Below are positions 10,401-21,468 of a DNA stretch of 38,829 nucleotides, piece by piece (position 1 is the first letter of the stretch; each line of letters starts with the position of its first letter). The notes below the pieces were generated by a model. That model was not told where the DNA came from and ran no database searches. It saw only the letters and a list, made by a program, of their open reading frames with translations. The translations under genes were made by a program, and so were the position numbers. The stretch covers positions 1 to 38,829 of the forward strand of contig JNEM01010205.1 of assembly GCA_000697335.1 (NCBI GenBank), given 5' to 3'. The stretch is from Conidiobolus incongruus B7586 (Eukaryota > Entomophthoromycota > Entomophthoromycetes > Entomophthorales > Conidiobolaceae).

Positions 10401-12037
10401 ATAATGACGTCATGGAAGGTCCCATGGTTCAAGAAATCTTGACTTTCTTAGGTAGCTTCATTAGAGCAGATCCGGCAATCTTTAAAGGAATTATGCGCCT
10501 TCGTACTCATTCTATCCTTATTGCCATGAGAGAAGAAATTTCAAGAATTCAAAATTGTGATGAAGAAGAGGCTATTGAACATCTTACCCAATTAAGTCCA
10601 TTCGAGCTCAAAACATTGCTATTTACTATTTTAAGTGGTCCTACTCTCAGTGCAAGTAATAGTAAGGCTGTTGTTCAAGATCATTCCCATCAGAATAATC
10701 CCCAAAAGGCTCGCGACAGATGGCACAATGTCAGTTGCCACACTGGTCAACACGATGGCAAAATCATCCTTGCAGCTCGCTCTGCTGGATTCAAAGCTGG
10801 TAATTATGCTCATCTGGAAATTAACTCTGAGAAAGTGCCTATTACTAAACGTGGTTTGAATTTGGTTATTATCAATCCAACGGAAGGAATTATTGTTGAC
10901 ACTGCTAATTTTGATACCCATGCTTCAATTCACGAATCTGAAGAATTAGCTGAACTGATTGGTACTTTGAAACATGGTATTGTAGTTATGGGTGCAGTAA
11001 AGGATGACTGCTCAGAAAATTTAACTGCTGAGGCCAAGAAGGCACTCCGCTCTTTGGGATGCAGCAAAGCAGATACTATCGGATATAGAGATTCATGGTG
11101 TTTCATTGGAATGAAAGGTGCAACTATTGGATCGATTCCTGAAGTTCATCGCAATGCTTTAGAGGGTCCTACTGATGTCCTTCACCATGTTATTAATCCA
11201 AGCAAGCATCAAGAGCAGATTCGTAGACTTACTCCATCTAATCCCTTGAACTGTTTGCAGGGACCTTCTTCAGGTAGATGGTTGCGCCGTCGTAAAAACG
11301 ATGGTGCTTTCAATCGTGTTCCATCCAACTTCTTCCCTAAGGTGTGGTGGGTACTTTATCATTCTCATGGGCTTAAACTTGGTCACAGTACTCTTCCACG
11401 CGATCCTACTATTTCTGAAAAAACACCTGACGAATTTAATTTTGCTGCAATGGTTGAGTTATTCCTCGGTAGTTATCAAGATCCTGCTGAACGTGAAATT
11501 GCCATCGAGTGTCTCTCAGTCATTTCTTATATTCAAGATAATTATCCTGACCTTAAAGTAGTCGATGGAGTTGTTGATCTTACCGCTATTATTTGTAACG
11601 CTTTGAGGATTTTCTGGAATGAATGGGTAGAATCAAACAAGAAAGATTTGAAGCTCGCTGCTCCCGCACTTATCAAACAATCTTCATATTCTGCTGAAGA
11701 CAAAGACGAAAGCCCATCCCGAAGCCAAGTGAGCACCGTGTCATCAGGACTTGTAATTCGAGATGCTGAAGCTACCAACACAAATGGCCAGCAGAACTCC
11801 GATCTTGTTGAATCTTCCAATTCCGAAGAGATTCATTCTCCTGCCATCCCCATCCTTACCCCTCTTGTCAAAGGTGATTACAGCTTCGATGCTAATATGA
11901 GTTTTGCTCGTAGATTATTCTATGATTTACCTTATTTGGAAAAGAAGGGTACTTCTTATTATCTTGCAATCAGTGCTCTTAAAGACAAAAAATACCCTGA
12001 AGCATTAATTGATGGCCTTACTGCCCAAGAAGATTAA
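7498..12037 (+). CDS. Phosphorylase b kinase regulatory subunit, alpha/beta type (1442 aa, 5 exons)
   Basis: The exons are 7498-7673, 7723-7802, 7868-8174, 8223-8370 and 8420-12037, all GT...AG, joining to 1443 codons with the stop. Junction residues R59, Y86 and R188 restore family motifs. The protein matches animal PHKA/PHKB throughout: [66 protein letters not shown] and IDPLGRRF. The N-terminal part is a glucoamylase-like (GH15) fold and the C-terminal part is the KPBB C domain. In animals this subunit restrains the catalytic gamma subunit that activates glycogen phosphorylase. An acidic Ser-rich insert (about residues 741-770) and a Ser-rich linker near residue 1340 could be phospho-regulatory. 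Unlike mammalian alpha and beta chains, which I recall as prenylated, the tail ends GLTAQED with no CAAX box. Alpha versus beta identity is not settled. Confidence 0.95.
7831..7857 (+). repeat. (ATA)n(TTA)n trinucleotide inverted repeat in intron 2
   Basis: Within intron 2 of the phosphorylase kinase subunit gene, an ATA-type run is followed directly by a TTA-type run. Together they make a near-perfect AT palindrome just upstream of the 3' splice site. Confidence 0.7.
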
Positions 12038-15030
12038 TAATATTAATAATTGATTAGTTATACCAATTTGTTCAAAAATATTACATCATCGAAAGCAAAA
12101 TCATATTCACTCTCTTCAATTACTCAATAAAAGCATGCTGTTTTTGAAATTTAATAAAAATACTGCCATTATAATTATCGATTGAGAAATATATTACTAT
12201 CATTCAAGCCATTAAAAGATGCTTTTGACATTAATTAACTTCACAGTATAAACATTTGTTCTTTTGTTCTAATGTATTTTATCATCGAATACTAAAAGAA
12301 TTTAATTTTAATTGAAACTATACCAAATAATAATGCATATAAAGAATAATTTGAAAATATATTCAACTGAAGTATAGAACACTAGCAACTTTAATATTGC
12401 AATATTATATTCGAATATTAACCTAGTCAGATTCAAGAGTTGTGATATATTTTTAGTAATTATTTCATAGATTTTTGTTAAAAAAATTATTCAATTTCAT
12501 TGCTTTGAAATGTTATATGAGTAGTTTAATAACTATATTAAATATAAAAATTTTATGTTTTCGTTGATTAAAAAGAAAAAAAATAATATACAATATTATT
12601 TTTCAACTTTGTATTATACTTTTAGTGAACTTTGTACTAATTAAAGGTTTTGTAAGTTGAGTATATAGTTTTTTTTTCTTATTTACTAATTTTTGTTCTC
12701 AGTTTTTAATATTGCATCTCAAATTTAGAATTTAACCACTCAAAGATTAATTTTCAGGCCATCCAATGAAAGCAATTTGTTGAACATTATTTTGTTAATG
12801 AAGTATAATATCGACCTTAATACCATATTTATTTGATTTAATATTGAGAAAATTATTAAATTATATAAATTTGATAAGATATCTATAAAGCCAAAACATC
12901 TAGTATAAATAATAAGATACTGTATAATGATAAGTTGGAATATTGATTTTATAATATTATTAACTTTTATCTATAAATCAAATGTAGCTTATGAAAACCT
13001 ATTCAAAATATATTAATTGTAAAAAAAAATATACAATTAATAAAAAAACTGCTAGTAGATTTCAATAAATCATAGAAATTACTCATTTATTTGAAAATTA
13101 TTCTTTCTAATATAGTAAACATTTCAATAAAAATAAAATATTTCTAAAACAATACATAAACATTTTTCTTTTTTGTAAATAATCATCAGAATTAGATATT
13201 TTTAAAGTTTTGAAACAGAAGTTGATTAAAACACCTAAATTTAATAAATATAAGAAAAAATATATGTAGAATAATTTTATAATAATGTTTGATAATATAC
13301 AATCAAAATTTATTAAATTTATTAGTTTATAATACAATTATATCAATTAGAGTGAATATAGTCTATTATATTCTAAGTCAGCTATATACACAATAGTTTT
13401 CTAACAAAATATAATCATCAAATATTATTTAAATGAAAATAAAAATCAAATGCTGAAATCAAGATTAATTCTATAATACCCAACATCGAAACTACTACAT
13501 AGAGTCGAGTTTTATCAAGTAAAAAGCTTCTACAATGTTATAGTTAATTTCAAAGAATATACATTTTTAATATGATATTAATTCAAATATTATATTATAA
13601 AGATAAATTGTTATCACTCAGTTTTTGTACATTGGCTTTCTAACCATGATATTCGTCAATACATTTTATAATAATAATCTTTGATTCAACTTGATTTTAT
13701 TCAAATTTATTAAATTGTACTTGTTAGTCGACGAATATATAACAATCAATTTGAAACAAAAATGATAAACGATTTGAAGTCAAATTAATTTATGAGGTTG
13801 ATCTTTTAAATTATAATATCATAAGGTTTATAATATATATAAGTTAGTTATGTAGATTATTCATTTTTTGTATATTCCTCGACAAACAAAATGTTACAAA
13901 TTTCTAATTATTTAGTAAGTTTACTGTATTCTTATCTAAACAGTTCTTATATACTATTTTATCTTATAATCTAAAATTCTAGACTTTTGAACTCCATTAA
14001 CATTAACATAACTTGTACTACCTAACATTATAAACTTGTAAACTGACTGGTTAATTAAGATTGAAGGCTTAATATGAGAAAATGACAAAGGTATTATTTC
14101 AAATTAGTTGTCTTTATCTTTGAATTAAAAATAAAATATATTATGTAGATTCAAAATATATTAAATTATATTTTATTCCAAAATATAGTTTTCAAATAGG
14201 TATTAAATTAGATAAATTCTTAGTTCAAGTATATAAAATATAACTTTTTAAAATTTGATATTATATTGCAATATTTTATCAAATAATTTATTGAATAATT
14301 CCAATAGGGTTTATATTTGAAATGGAGAGAAAATTATATAATATATATTTATACTGAATAAAAAGGTTCTAATAAATACTGTTATTTATATCAAAATCTA
14401 GCCTTAAATATAACGGTCAAATAATAACTAATTTTCATGAACTACATATAATTACTCAACTATAGACCCGATTATTCATTTAACCCTTTTTACACAAAAT
14501 TTTAAAGTTATAATCTTATTGAGTCCAAAGCAATTAAAATGAAGATAAATTCAAAATTCACTTTGAGCTTATGATGATTCCTAATATCGCTGGTATATCA
14601 TTGAACTCAAAATTTTATAAATATAATCTGCATATAAAATATAATTGTTGATTTTTCGGTTAATTTGTTATAAATATTTTTTTATTTGCATTATTATGAT
14701 CTCAATAGATCATTAAATCATTTTGAATTAATATGAAATAATGATTTGGATCCACCATCATTACCTTTTTTGTATTGTTACTCAGCCAATCAATAAACAA
14801 ATAGAAAAATGAAAACTTTGTCAGTTTGACTTTGGACAATTGAGAATTAAGTGAGATTCCGATGCGTGTTACCAAATTCATCTCAAACGATAAAATTGGG
14901 AAAACATTATTCAATGCAATGTTGAACCTTTGCTTATGCATGAAATGCTAGCTAAGTAAAAAGTATAATTTACATCCTTGTTTAATGAATTATTCTTATT
15001 TTTTATTCTTTTTCAATACTTTCAATCATT
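12038..15030. other. 3-kb AT-rich intergenic region, no gene seen
   Basis: AT-rich throughout. Short frames at 13107-13337 and 14702-14941 (minus) have biased composition, no recognisable motif and no splice partners, and I do not call them. The last 200 nt are somewhat GC-richer. TATAATT at 14964-14970 lies about 60 nt before the kinase ATG and may be its promoter. Confidence 0.55.
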
Positions 15031-17619
15031 ATGAATAAAAATAATATCGATGATATAGCACAAGTAATTTGTAATTCTCTAGACAGTCCTATACTAGTTT
15101 GTCAGCCCAATTTAATACTTAACTGTAACGAAGCATTTTCAAAAGCACTTGGTTACGAATCAATTGAAAAAATAAAGAGCTTAGATATAAACTACCTGTT
15201 TAACAAACATTTTGTCTGTGGTGGTCAAAATCAGTCCCCTTCAAAGAAGCATACAATTGACAAACTTCTATGGGTAAAATATCAGTCCAATCTTGGAGAT
15301 AGAATTGCTTCAGTTCGTGTCAAAAAAGCCACTTCGTTTGGTTTAACTTATTACACGATAAACTTCCACGACGAGTTGTTAATTGAAAATAAGCAAGAAT
15401 TCAAAACATCACCAGTTCTGCAGCCAAAACAATTTTCTAACCAATCAACATTCAGCTCGGAAAATGTATTTGACCCTACTAAATACGATCTCACTCAATT
15501 AAGTCGAGAAGAGATATTTGAAAGATTTTATAGAATGATTTACTCTATTCCCTGCAGTCTATTTATTGTCAATGCCGACGGTACTCATTGGTAATTTATT
15601 ATACCTGATCAAATTAATACAATAGTTTAATATTAAATTATTAGCTATGTTAATGAATATCACCAAATGATATTTGGTTCAGATACTTATGAAAGTTGGG
15701 CTGTATGTATATAGTTTTAGTTATATTTTGTTTTTGAAATATTAATTTATTGAGCAGGAATGTATACATCCTCAAGATGTTGATTTACATTTACGAAGAT
15801 GGAAGCATAGTTTAAAGGTAATTTTCATTCTATGAATATGATAATAATTATCTTTCTTATTATCATAATCAATAATTTAACGCAATTATAAACAATATTA
15901 ATTTACATATTATAATTAGACTGGAGAGCCTCTTACCAATTCCAGAGTTAGAATAAGAAAACACCCTAGTATCATTCAAGAAAATCAACCTAATACTTAT
16001 TCTCATTATGTTATCAACATCCATCCATTCTGGGATAAATCTGGTAAAACAATCGTCAATTGGCTCGGTGTGTGTACAGGTATTTTAAAATTTGATACTA
16101 AAAATTATTACATTAAATTAATTCATTTACGACATAGATATTCAAGAATTAAAAGATGCTCAAGAATCATCAGAGCTTAAATCGAAATTTCTGTCCATGA
16201 TGTCGCACGAATTTAGAACACCAGTAATTCAAACAACCAATATAGAATTTGTATAAATATATAAATCTATTAACATTATTTAATAGTTATTCGGAATTAT
16301 TGGAAGTACATCTTTATTAATGGATTCTTCACTCGATTCTGAACAATTGGAAAATGTCAAAAATATTAACAGATCCGCAGAATTACTGGTAATATAATGC
16401 CTAAGTATTTAATCAGTAACATGTGACTAATAATAATCATTAGTTGGTTGTAATACAAGATATATTAGATTTTTCTAAAATAGAGTCTGAAACGCTGTCA
16501 CTTAATCCAGAGCAATTTAATATCAATAACTTAATTAAGGATACTTACCACATGTTCCAAAGTCTTGCAAAATCTAAGAATATCGAGTTCAATGTCATTT
16601 ATCCAGAAAAACCCTACGAGCTAATAGGAGATAGTGCCAGATTACTACAAATTTTAGTTAATTTAACTTCAAACTCTTTAAAGTTCACTAGTGTTGGCCA
16701 TGTCAATATTAGTTGCAACCTGACAACGAATTATCATTTTGCGAAAGTATGTTTTTGCATTGAGGATACTGGAATAGGAATTCCACCAGAATCCATACCT
16801 GAGTTATTTAGACCATGGTCACAGGCATCTAATGCGAAAACTGAGTATATTGGAAGCGGTCTCGGTCTCTGTATATGTAGATCTCTTATTGACCTTATGC
16901 AAGGTAACATCAATATCGAGTCTGAGGTTGGGAAAGGAACCAAAATTTGGTTCACCGTAGATCTTCCTCTAGCATATCCCGATGAATCCGAACAAAGAGG
17001 ATTTGCAAATTTTCCTGATGCTGTCTTTGATTCCACCTTACCAGGCACTGAAAGTCCAGCACAGAAACTCAGCAAAGTAAATCCGCTATATCGATCCAAT
17101 AATTTGTCAGATAAATTCCAGTGCCAGAAAGTCAGAGAATTTGAAACTAACTTAATTAGGAAAAAACCTATTTCATCTAAAATGACTAATGGTCTTGGCC
17201 ACAATCAAAGCATTGAATCACCTATTTCAGACTCGTCACATACCCACTTTATCCTGATTGCTGAGGATAACCCGGTCAACCAGATTATTATTAAAAAATA
17301 CATTTCAAAAATATCATCAGTGGGATTTGTTCTAGTGAGCGACGGTAAACTAGCGTGGGAAGAATATCAAAAACACCCACAAGGCTACTTTAATTTGATA
17401 CTATTAGATCATCTGATGCCCGAAATGGGAGGAGATCAGGTATGTAAACTTATTAAAGAAAAAGATCCTGATCAAGTCGTCATATCGGTTTCAGCGAACG
17501 CGCTTCCCACGGATATTGAATACTTTAAGCAAATTGGTATGGATGATTTTCTCGAGAAGCCTTTCACATTCCCTAAATTCAAGACGCTACTTCAAAAATG
17601 GCTGCAAGAGCTTGAATAA
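15031..17619 (+). CDS. Cytosolic hybrid histidine kinase, PAS-PAS-HisKA-HATPase-receiver (733 aa, 7 exons)
   Basis: The exons are 15031-15590, 15645-15702, 15758-15817, 15920-16079, 16138-16223, 16287-16388 and 16444-17619, joining to 734 codons with the stop. PAS-like region 1 spans about residues 8-115 and PAS region 2 about residues 165-280, where splicing restores GTHCYVNEYHQMIFG. The H box is FLSMMSHEFRTP, with phospho-acceptor His303. The N box is NLTSNSLKFT (415-424), the G1 box EDTGIGIP (449-456) and the G2 box GSGLGL (479-484). The receiver starts near residue 609 with acidic pair E616-D617, phospho-acceptor Asp664 in LLDHLMPEMGG, Ser692 and Lys714 (EKPF). All catalytic positions are intact. 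No transmembrane segment is seen, so signal sensing is presumably intracellular through the PAS domains, feeding an HPt-response regulator relay known from fungi. The ligand is unknown. Confidence 0.93.
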
Positions 17620-18430
17620 TCAATTGAAGCATGATTCATTTTAAACAGTTTTAGATTTTAAGTTGTATTAAATTAAATAAATATTTATTATATATATATA
17701 TATATATATTTAATTAAAACATATCCATTGATAGTTAAAGTACCTGATTTTTATAACCATTTTTAATATATCAAAAGTCAAGACAATCGATCACTTATAT
17801 TAAAGTTTTTTTTCATTTCTGAACTAATGCTATATACTATTTTCTAATAAATCTATTCAGTTCTTTAATATATTATTTATTCATTTTAGACCATTGATTA
17901 CATATTAATTAAATTTTTATAAAATTTTAAATGACATAACTTATATTCTCCAATTGATCTTTAACTTATTTTTAAAATATTTCAAACATCACTATTTCAT
18001 TTAATCAATATATCATATATTTTATAATCTTTCAAATTGAATAATATTATCTATCATTTAGAAATACAATTTAATTAAATATTTAATATTTGTTATTTCT
18101 CTATATCTATTATAGATATTTGAATAGCAATATAACAAAGTAAGTATTTTTAGACAAACAAAAATTCTTTCTGAATTATACTTTCATTTGAAAATTTTAT
18201 AATCTTTAGTTGACAAAAATGAAAAATAATATTTCATATATAAGATAGAATATTGATCAATCTGATATTTGGTATGGAATTTTGAATAATTATAAAACTA
18301 ATTCAATTAAACAATTTATAATATATTTTAATTTTAAAATTATTCTATAATTATTCAAGAGTATATAATAATAGTGAATTTAATATTTAAATAGATTAAT
18401 ATCATACATTAGACGCTTAAATAAAAAAGT
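17620..18430. other. AT-rich intergenic region with (TA)n tract
   Basis: Downstream of the histidine kinase lies AT-rich sequence without genes. It includes a (TA)n microsatellite at about 17688-17709. Confidence 0.6.
17688..17709. repeat. (TA)n microsatellite
   Basis: About eleven TA units, 70 nt past the histidine kinase stop codon. Confidence 0.85.
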
Positions 18431-18610
18431 TTATTGGAAGGTTAAACTAGCTTGAAGAATGGGTGCATCCTGTCCAATCTGCGGTATTTTACCTCGGCTC
18501 TCGAGATATCTGAATGGAACTGTAACAAAATTACAATATAACTTGAAATATATTTTGTCTTAAAAGCAAGATTTTGAAAAAACCCTCTACTTTTGAGGTG
18601 TTGATGTCAT
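18431..18610 (-). CDS. Candidate micro-gene, 32 aa, two exons (tentative)
   Basis: A sharply GC-richer island (about 18431-18522) in very AT-rich surroundings looks coding on the minus strand. A possible model has exon 1 at 18610-18591 (ATG, MTSTPQ) and exon 2 at 18509-18431, with a GTAGAG donor and a CATTCAG acceptor. It gives a 32-residue product containing YLESRGKIPQIGQDAPIL and ending SLTFQ-stop. A second acceptor (TTACAG, ending at 18520) would instead make this the last exon of a longer gene and add PFR before YLES. I do not recognise the family. It could also be a relic of a gene's last exon. The composition contrast and clean stop are seen. The exon model is inferred. Confidence 0.35.
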
Positions 18611-18857
18611 ATAAAATACTTTATATTATTGAATTAATATTATTCATAAGCTATATTGTCTTATGTAACATTGTAGTAATCATCATAATAAAATTCAACA
18701 CAGTATATAATTCATCTAAAGTTATTTCACAATATGGTTTTTTTTAAATATAGTGATGTGAAACAATATTTATAATAAAGGAATCAGTATTAATTAAAAA
18801 ATTATGAAAGTGAATGTTTTTGGAATGTTTTGAAAAATAATTATACTTATAATCAAT

Positions 18858-18892
<35 letters not shown>

Positions 18893-19315
18893 ATTATCTA
18901 TGATACCAATGAAATAAATATATAAATATTTCAAACCAAAGAATGATAATTTTAATTATTATCAAATTATGATATCGTCAAATTGAATTAACAGCATTAT
19001 ATAATGTCATAAACAGTAATTAACAATACAAAAGCTCTTAAATTATACACAATTAACTAATACATAATCATATATTATAGATGTTCATTGGTTTAGAATT
19101 ATCCAATTATTCAAATAGTTGCAAAAATATCAGGTGGAAAATAAAGTTGTACAAAAATCCAACAAAACAAATTTGAAAAATATTCCCATAATTTGATGAA
19201 AGAAATTGAGTTGATAAAATTATTATAATGAGTTTAAATTTTCCACCCTCTATTAGCGGTTGATAATTTCAATCTTAAGGATCTCTTACCTTATTTTTCG
19301 CTACTAATTGATAAA
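18611..19315. other. RPL7 upstream region, no further gene
   Basis: AT-rich, with one TA microsatellite. The last 80 nt are less AT-rich (CCACCCTCTATTAGCGG and CTCTTACC stretches) and probably hold the RPL7 core promoter. There is no clear TATA box. Confidence 0.5.
18860..18888. repeat. (TA)n microsatellite
   Basis: About fourteen TA units in the gap between the candidate micro-gene and RPL7. Confidence 0.85.
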
Positions 19316-20661
19316 ATGTCTCAAGCGTAAGTTTTTATTCTCATTTTTAAAGTTATATAAATTGTATGGTCAAAATATTATTATCTATGACCAGAGCCTG
19401 ATTGGCACTCAGCTGAGTTAATTATTAAAATCACTTTGATCGAAAGATCAAAAGAATTTGCTATTGTTGCATATTTGATTTTTATTTAGGAGAGAAGGGA
19501 TGCTTCCACCCAAAGTATAGTTGTCAAACTAATACTTTTACTTACTGCCTTTTTCATCGTTTGAACTTTTATGAGTTCAAGTTATGAAAAAGGGAATTGC
19601 GGATTGAGATCACTTGTTATATTATCAAGCCTCTTCCGTTAAATCTTAATAGCTGAGTGTCTATTGAAGTCCTGAAAGATCGATCGATTTGATCGGTTGG
19701 ATAATTTATTATCTCAGTTAGACATCAGATTATGAACAATTATTAATCTCTCCATTTTCTCTCCATAGTGGTAAAGTTCTCCAACCTGAAACCCAGGTCA
19801 AAAAGAATGTCCGCGATCAAAAGACCGCTGAACAATTAAAGGAAGAATCCATTGCTGCCAAGAAGGTAATGATTATTCCATGGCCACCCCATTTTATAAT
19901 GATGGACAACATATCTTTTGGAACTAGTCTTTACGACGATGCTGTTTCAAGTTAACCATCTTTCGGGGCTGATGCTATTTATCAAAATATTTATAAGCTT
20001 TCATCCAGCATATACTTATCCATATATTTAATAGGCCCGTGCCGTCCGTCGCCAAACTATTTACCAACGTGCTGCTAAGTATGCTCGTGAATACAAGACT
20101 TTGGAACGCAAGGAAATTGCTCTCCGTCGTGAAGCTAAGGCCTCTGGCAACTTCTACGTTCCCGCTCAACCTAAGTTGGCTTTCGTTGTCCGTATCAAGG
20201 GTATCAACAAGATCGCTCCCAAGCCCCGTAAGATCTTGCAATTGCTTCGTCTTCTTCAAATCAACAACGGTGTCTTTGTTCGTTTGACCAAGGCTACTAA
20301 GCAAATGTTGACTTTGATCGAACCCTACGTCGCCTACGGTACTCCCAACTTGAAGACTGTCCGCGAATTGATCTACAAGCGTGGTTATGGTAAGATCAAC
20401 CGCCAACGTATCCCTCTCAACGACAACGCTCTCGTTGAACAAAATCTTGGCAAATACGGTTTGTTGTCTTTGGAAGACATTATTCACGAAATCTACACTG
20501 TTGGTCCCAACTTCAAGCAAGTCAACAACTTCCTCTGGCCCTTCAAACTCAACTCTCCCACCGGTGGCTGGAGAGGTAAGAAGGTCAAGCACTTCATCGA
20601 AGGTGGTTCTTCTGGTGACCGTGAAGGTTACATCAACGCTTTGGTCCGCCAAATGAACTAA
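19316..20661 (+). CDS. RPL7: 60S ribosomal protein uL30 (RPL7), 244 aa, 3 exons
   Basis: The exons are 19316-19326 (only ATG TCT CAA GC), 19769-19865 and 20035-20661, joining to 245 codons with the stop. The N-terminus is [21 protein letters not shown]. The body shows [26 protein letters not shown] uL30 core, [15 protein letters not shown] and the C-terminal [15 protein letters not shown], all RPL7 hallmarks, at the usual length of about 244 residues. Both introns are large for this genome (442 and 169 nt against about 50-100), and both appear to host RNAs, as RPL7 introns do in budding yeast (snR39 and snR59). Codon use is strongly biased and GC-rich, as in the RPS23 genes. AATAAA lies 17 nt past the stop. 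RPS23 copy 2 follows on the same strand. Confidence 0.97.
19548..19741 (+). ncRNA. Structured, H/ACA-snoRNA-like segment in RPL7 intron 1 (candidate)
   Basis: Three strong stem-loops follow one another inside the 442-nt intron. The first, 19548-19593, has CCTTTTTCAT pairing with ATGAAAAAGG and TTGAAC with GTTCAA. The second, 19600-19638, has CGGA/TCCG, GAG/CTC and CTTG/CAAG. The third, 19653-19728, has CTGA/TCAG and TGTCTA/TAGACA closing an internal loop, then GATCGATC with GATCGGTT. ACA occurs at 19736-19738, 7 nt past the last stem, and a 14-nt hinge separates hairpins two and three. This resembles a two-hairpin H/ACA RNA, but the hinge lacks a clean ANANNA box and no target was identified. 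Confidence 0.35.
19893..19978 (+). ncRNA. C/D box snoRNA in RPL7 intron 2 (snR39/snR59-like position and guide)
   Basis: The C box is ATGATGG (19899-19905) and the D box CTGA (19969-19972), 63 nt apart. The 13 nt ACCATCTTTCGGG (19955-19967), just before the D box, are an exact complement of the conserved large-subunit rRNA segment CCCGAAAGATGGT. In yeast, as I recall, snR39, snR39b and snR59 direct 2'-O-methylation there (A807, G805), and snR39 and snR59 sit in RPL7 introns. Counting five bases from the D box lands on the C that pairs with G805. D' and C' boxes are not clear and the terminal stem is weak, so the exact ends are estimates. Confidence 0.72.
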
Positions 20662-21030
20662 GTTTGTTTCATTTTTCAATAAATTACAAACGACCATGTA
20701 CTTTATACTGATTATGTTATTTACCTTTAATTATCATCATATAACAAATATTATATGATCTGTATTCATTACTATTTACATAATCTCATATCTATACTCT
20801 CTTATATTTAATTTTATTCTTATATTATGAATCATTATTAAATAATTTTTTGTCTCTTTCGTTATCCCACAATTCTGCGTATTTTTGAATGTTATTGGAT
20901 TATTTCCGATAGGCAAAATTTCAGCTTGTATTGTTAATCAATCCAATGTAAATAAATCATTATAATAATCAATGCACACAGTTTAACTAACATTTCAATC
21001 ATTCATAGAACTCTACTAAATTAACCAAAT
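20662..21030. other. RPL7-RPS23 intergenic region
   Basis: It holds the RPL7 polyadenylation signal AATAAA (20678-20683) and the promoter of RPS23 copy 2. No gene and no obvious TATA box are seen. Confidence 0.55.
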
Positions 21031-21468
21031 ATGGGTAAAGGAAAGCAAAGAGGAATTCAAGCCGCTCGTAAATTGCGCACTCACCGTCGTGATCAACGCT
21101 GGGCCGATAAGGCTTATAAGAAGCGTGCCTTAGGTACCGCTTTCAAATCCTCCCCCTTCGGTGGTTCTTCTCACGCTAAGGGAATTGTTTTGGAAAAGAT
21201 CGGTGTTGAATCCAAGCAACCTAACTCCGCTATTCGTAAGTGTGTTCGTGTTCAATTGATCAAGAATGGTAAAAAGATCACTGCTTTCGTCCCCAACGAT
21301 GGTTGTTTGAACTATGTCGATGAAAACGACGAAGTTTTGATTTCTGGTTTCGGTCGTCGCGGTAAGGCCGTTGGTGATATTCCTGGTGTTCGTTTCAAGG
21401 TTGTTAAAGTTTCTGGTGTCTCCCTCTTGGCTTTGTACAAGGAAAAGAAGGAAAAGCCCCGTTCTTAA
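21031..21468 (+). CDS. RPS23: 40S ribosomal protein uS12 (RPS23), copy 2, complete (145 aa)
   Basis: A complete, intronless uS12 of 145 residues, from MGKGKQRG to KEKKEKPRS. It has the decoding-loop segment [10 protein letters not shown] and the conserved [20 protein letters not shown]. Against copy 1 (1-361, opposite strand) it differs at 8 of the first 123 nt and at none of the next 238. Only one difference changes the protein: Gln6 here against Pro6 in copy 1. Pro is the residue I recall in yeast, so copy 2 is the derived form at this position. Both copies look functional. Confidence 0.97.
   Translation: MGKGKQRGIQAARKLRTHRRDQRWADKAYKKRALGTAFKSSPFGGSSHAKGIVLEKIGVESKQPNSAIRKCVRVQLIKNGKKITAFVPNDGCLNYVDENDEVLISGFGRRGKAVGDIPGVRFKVVKVSGVSLLALYKEKKEKPRS

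Noticed and set aside
13107-13337. 76-codon minus-strand frame
   Set aside because: The Ile/Leu/Phe/Tyr-rich composition is typical of random AT-rich DNA, and there is no motif or promoter.
14702-14941. 79-codon minus-strand frame upstream of the histidine kinase
   Set aside because: It is slightly GC-richer than the background but has no recognisable motif, and it coincides with the probable kinase promoter.
18450-18560. Plus-strand reading of the GC island starting MGASCPICG
   Set aside because: The CxxC start is tempting, but it runs straight into AT-rich codons and stops, while the minus strand gives a cleaner stop and splice context.
19975-20697. 240-codon minus-strand frame across RPL7
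   Set aside because: It is the antisense of a highly biased ribosomal protein gene, a common artefact.
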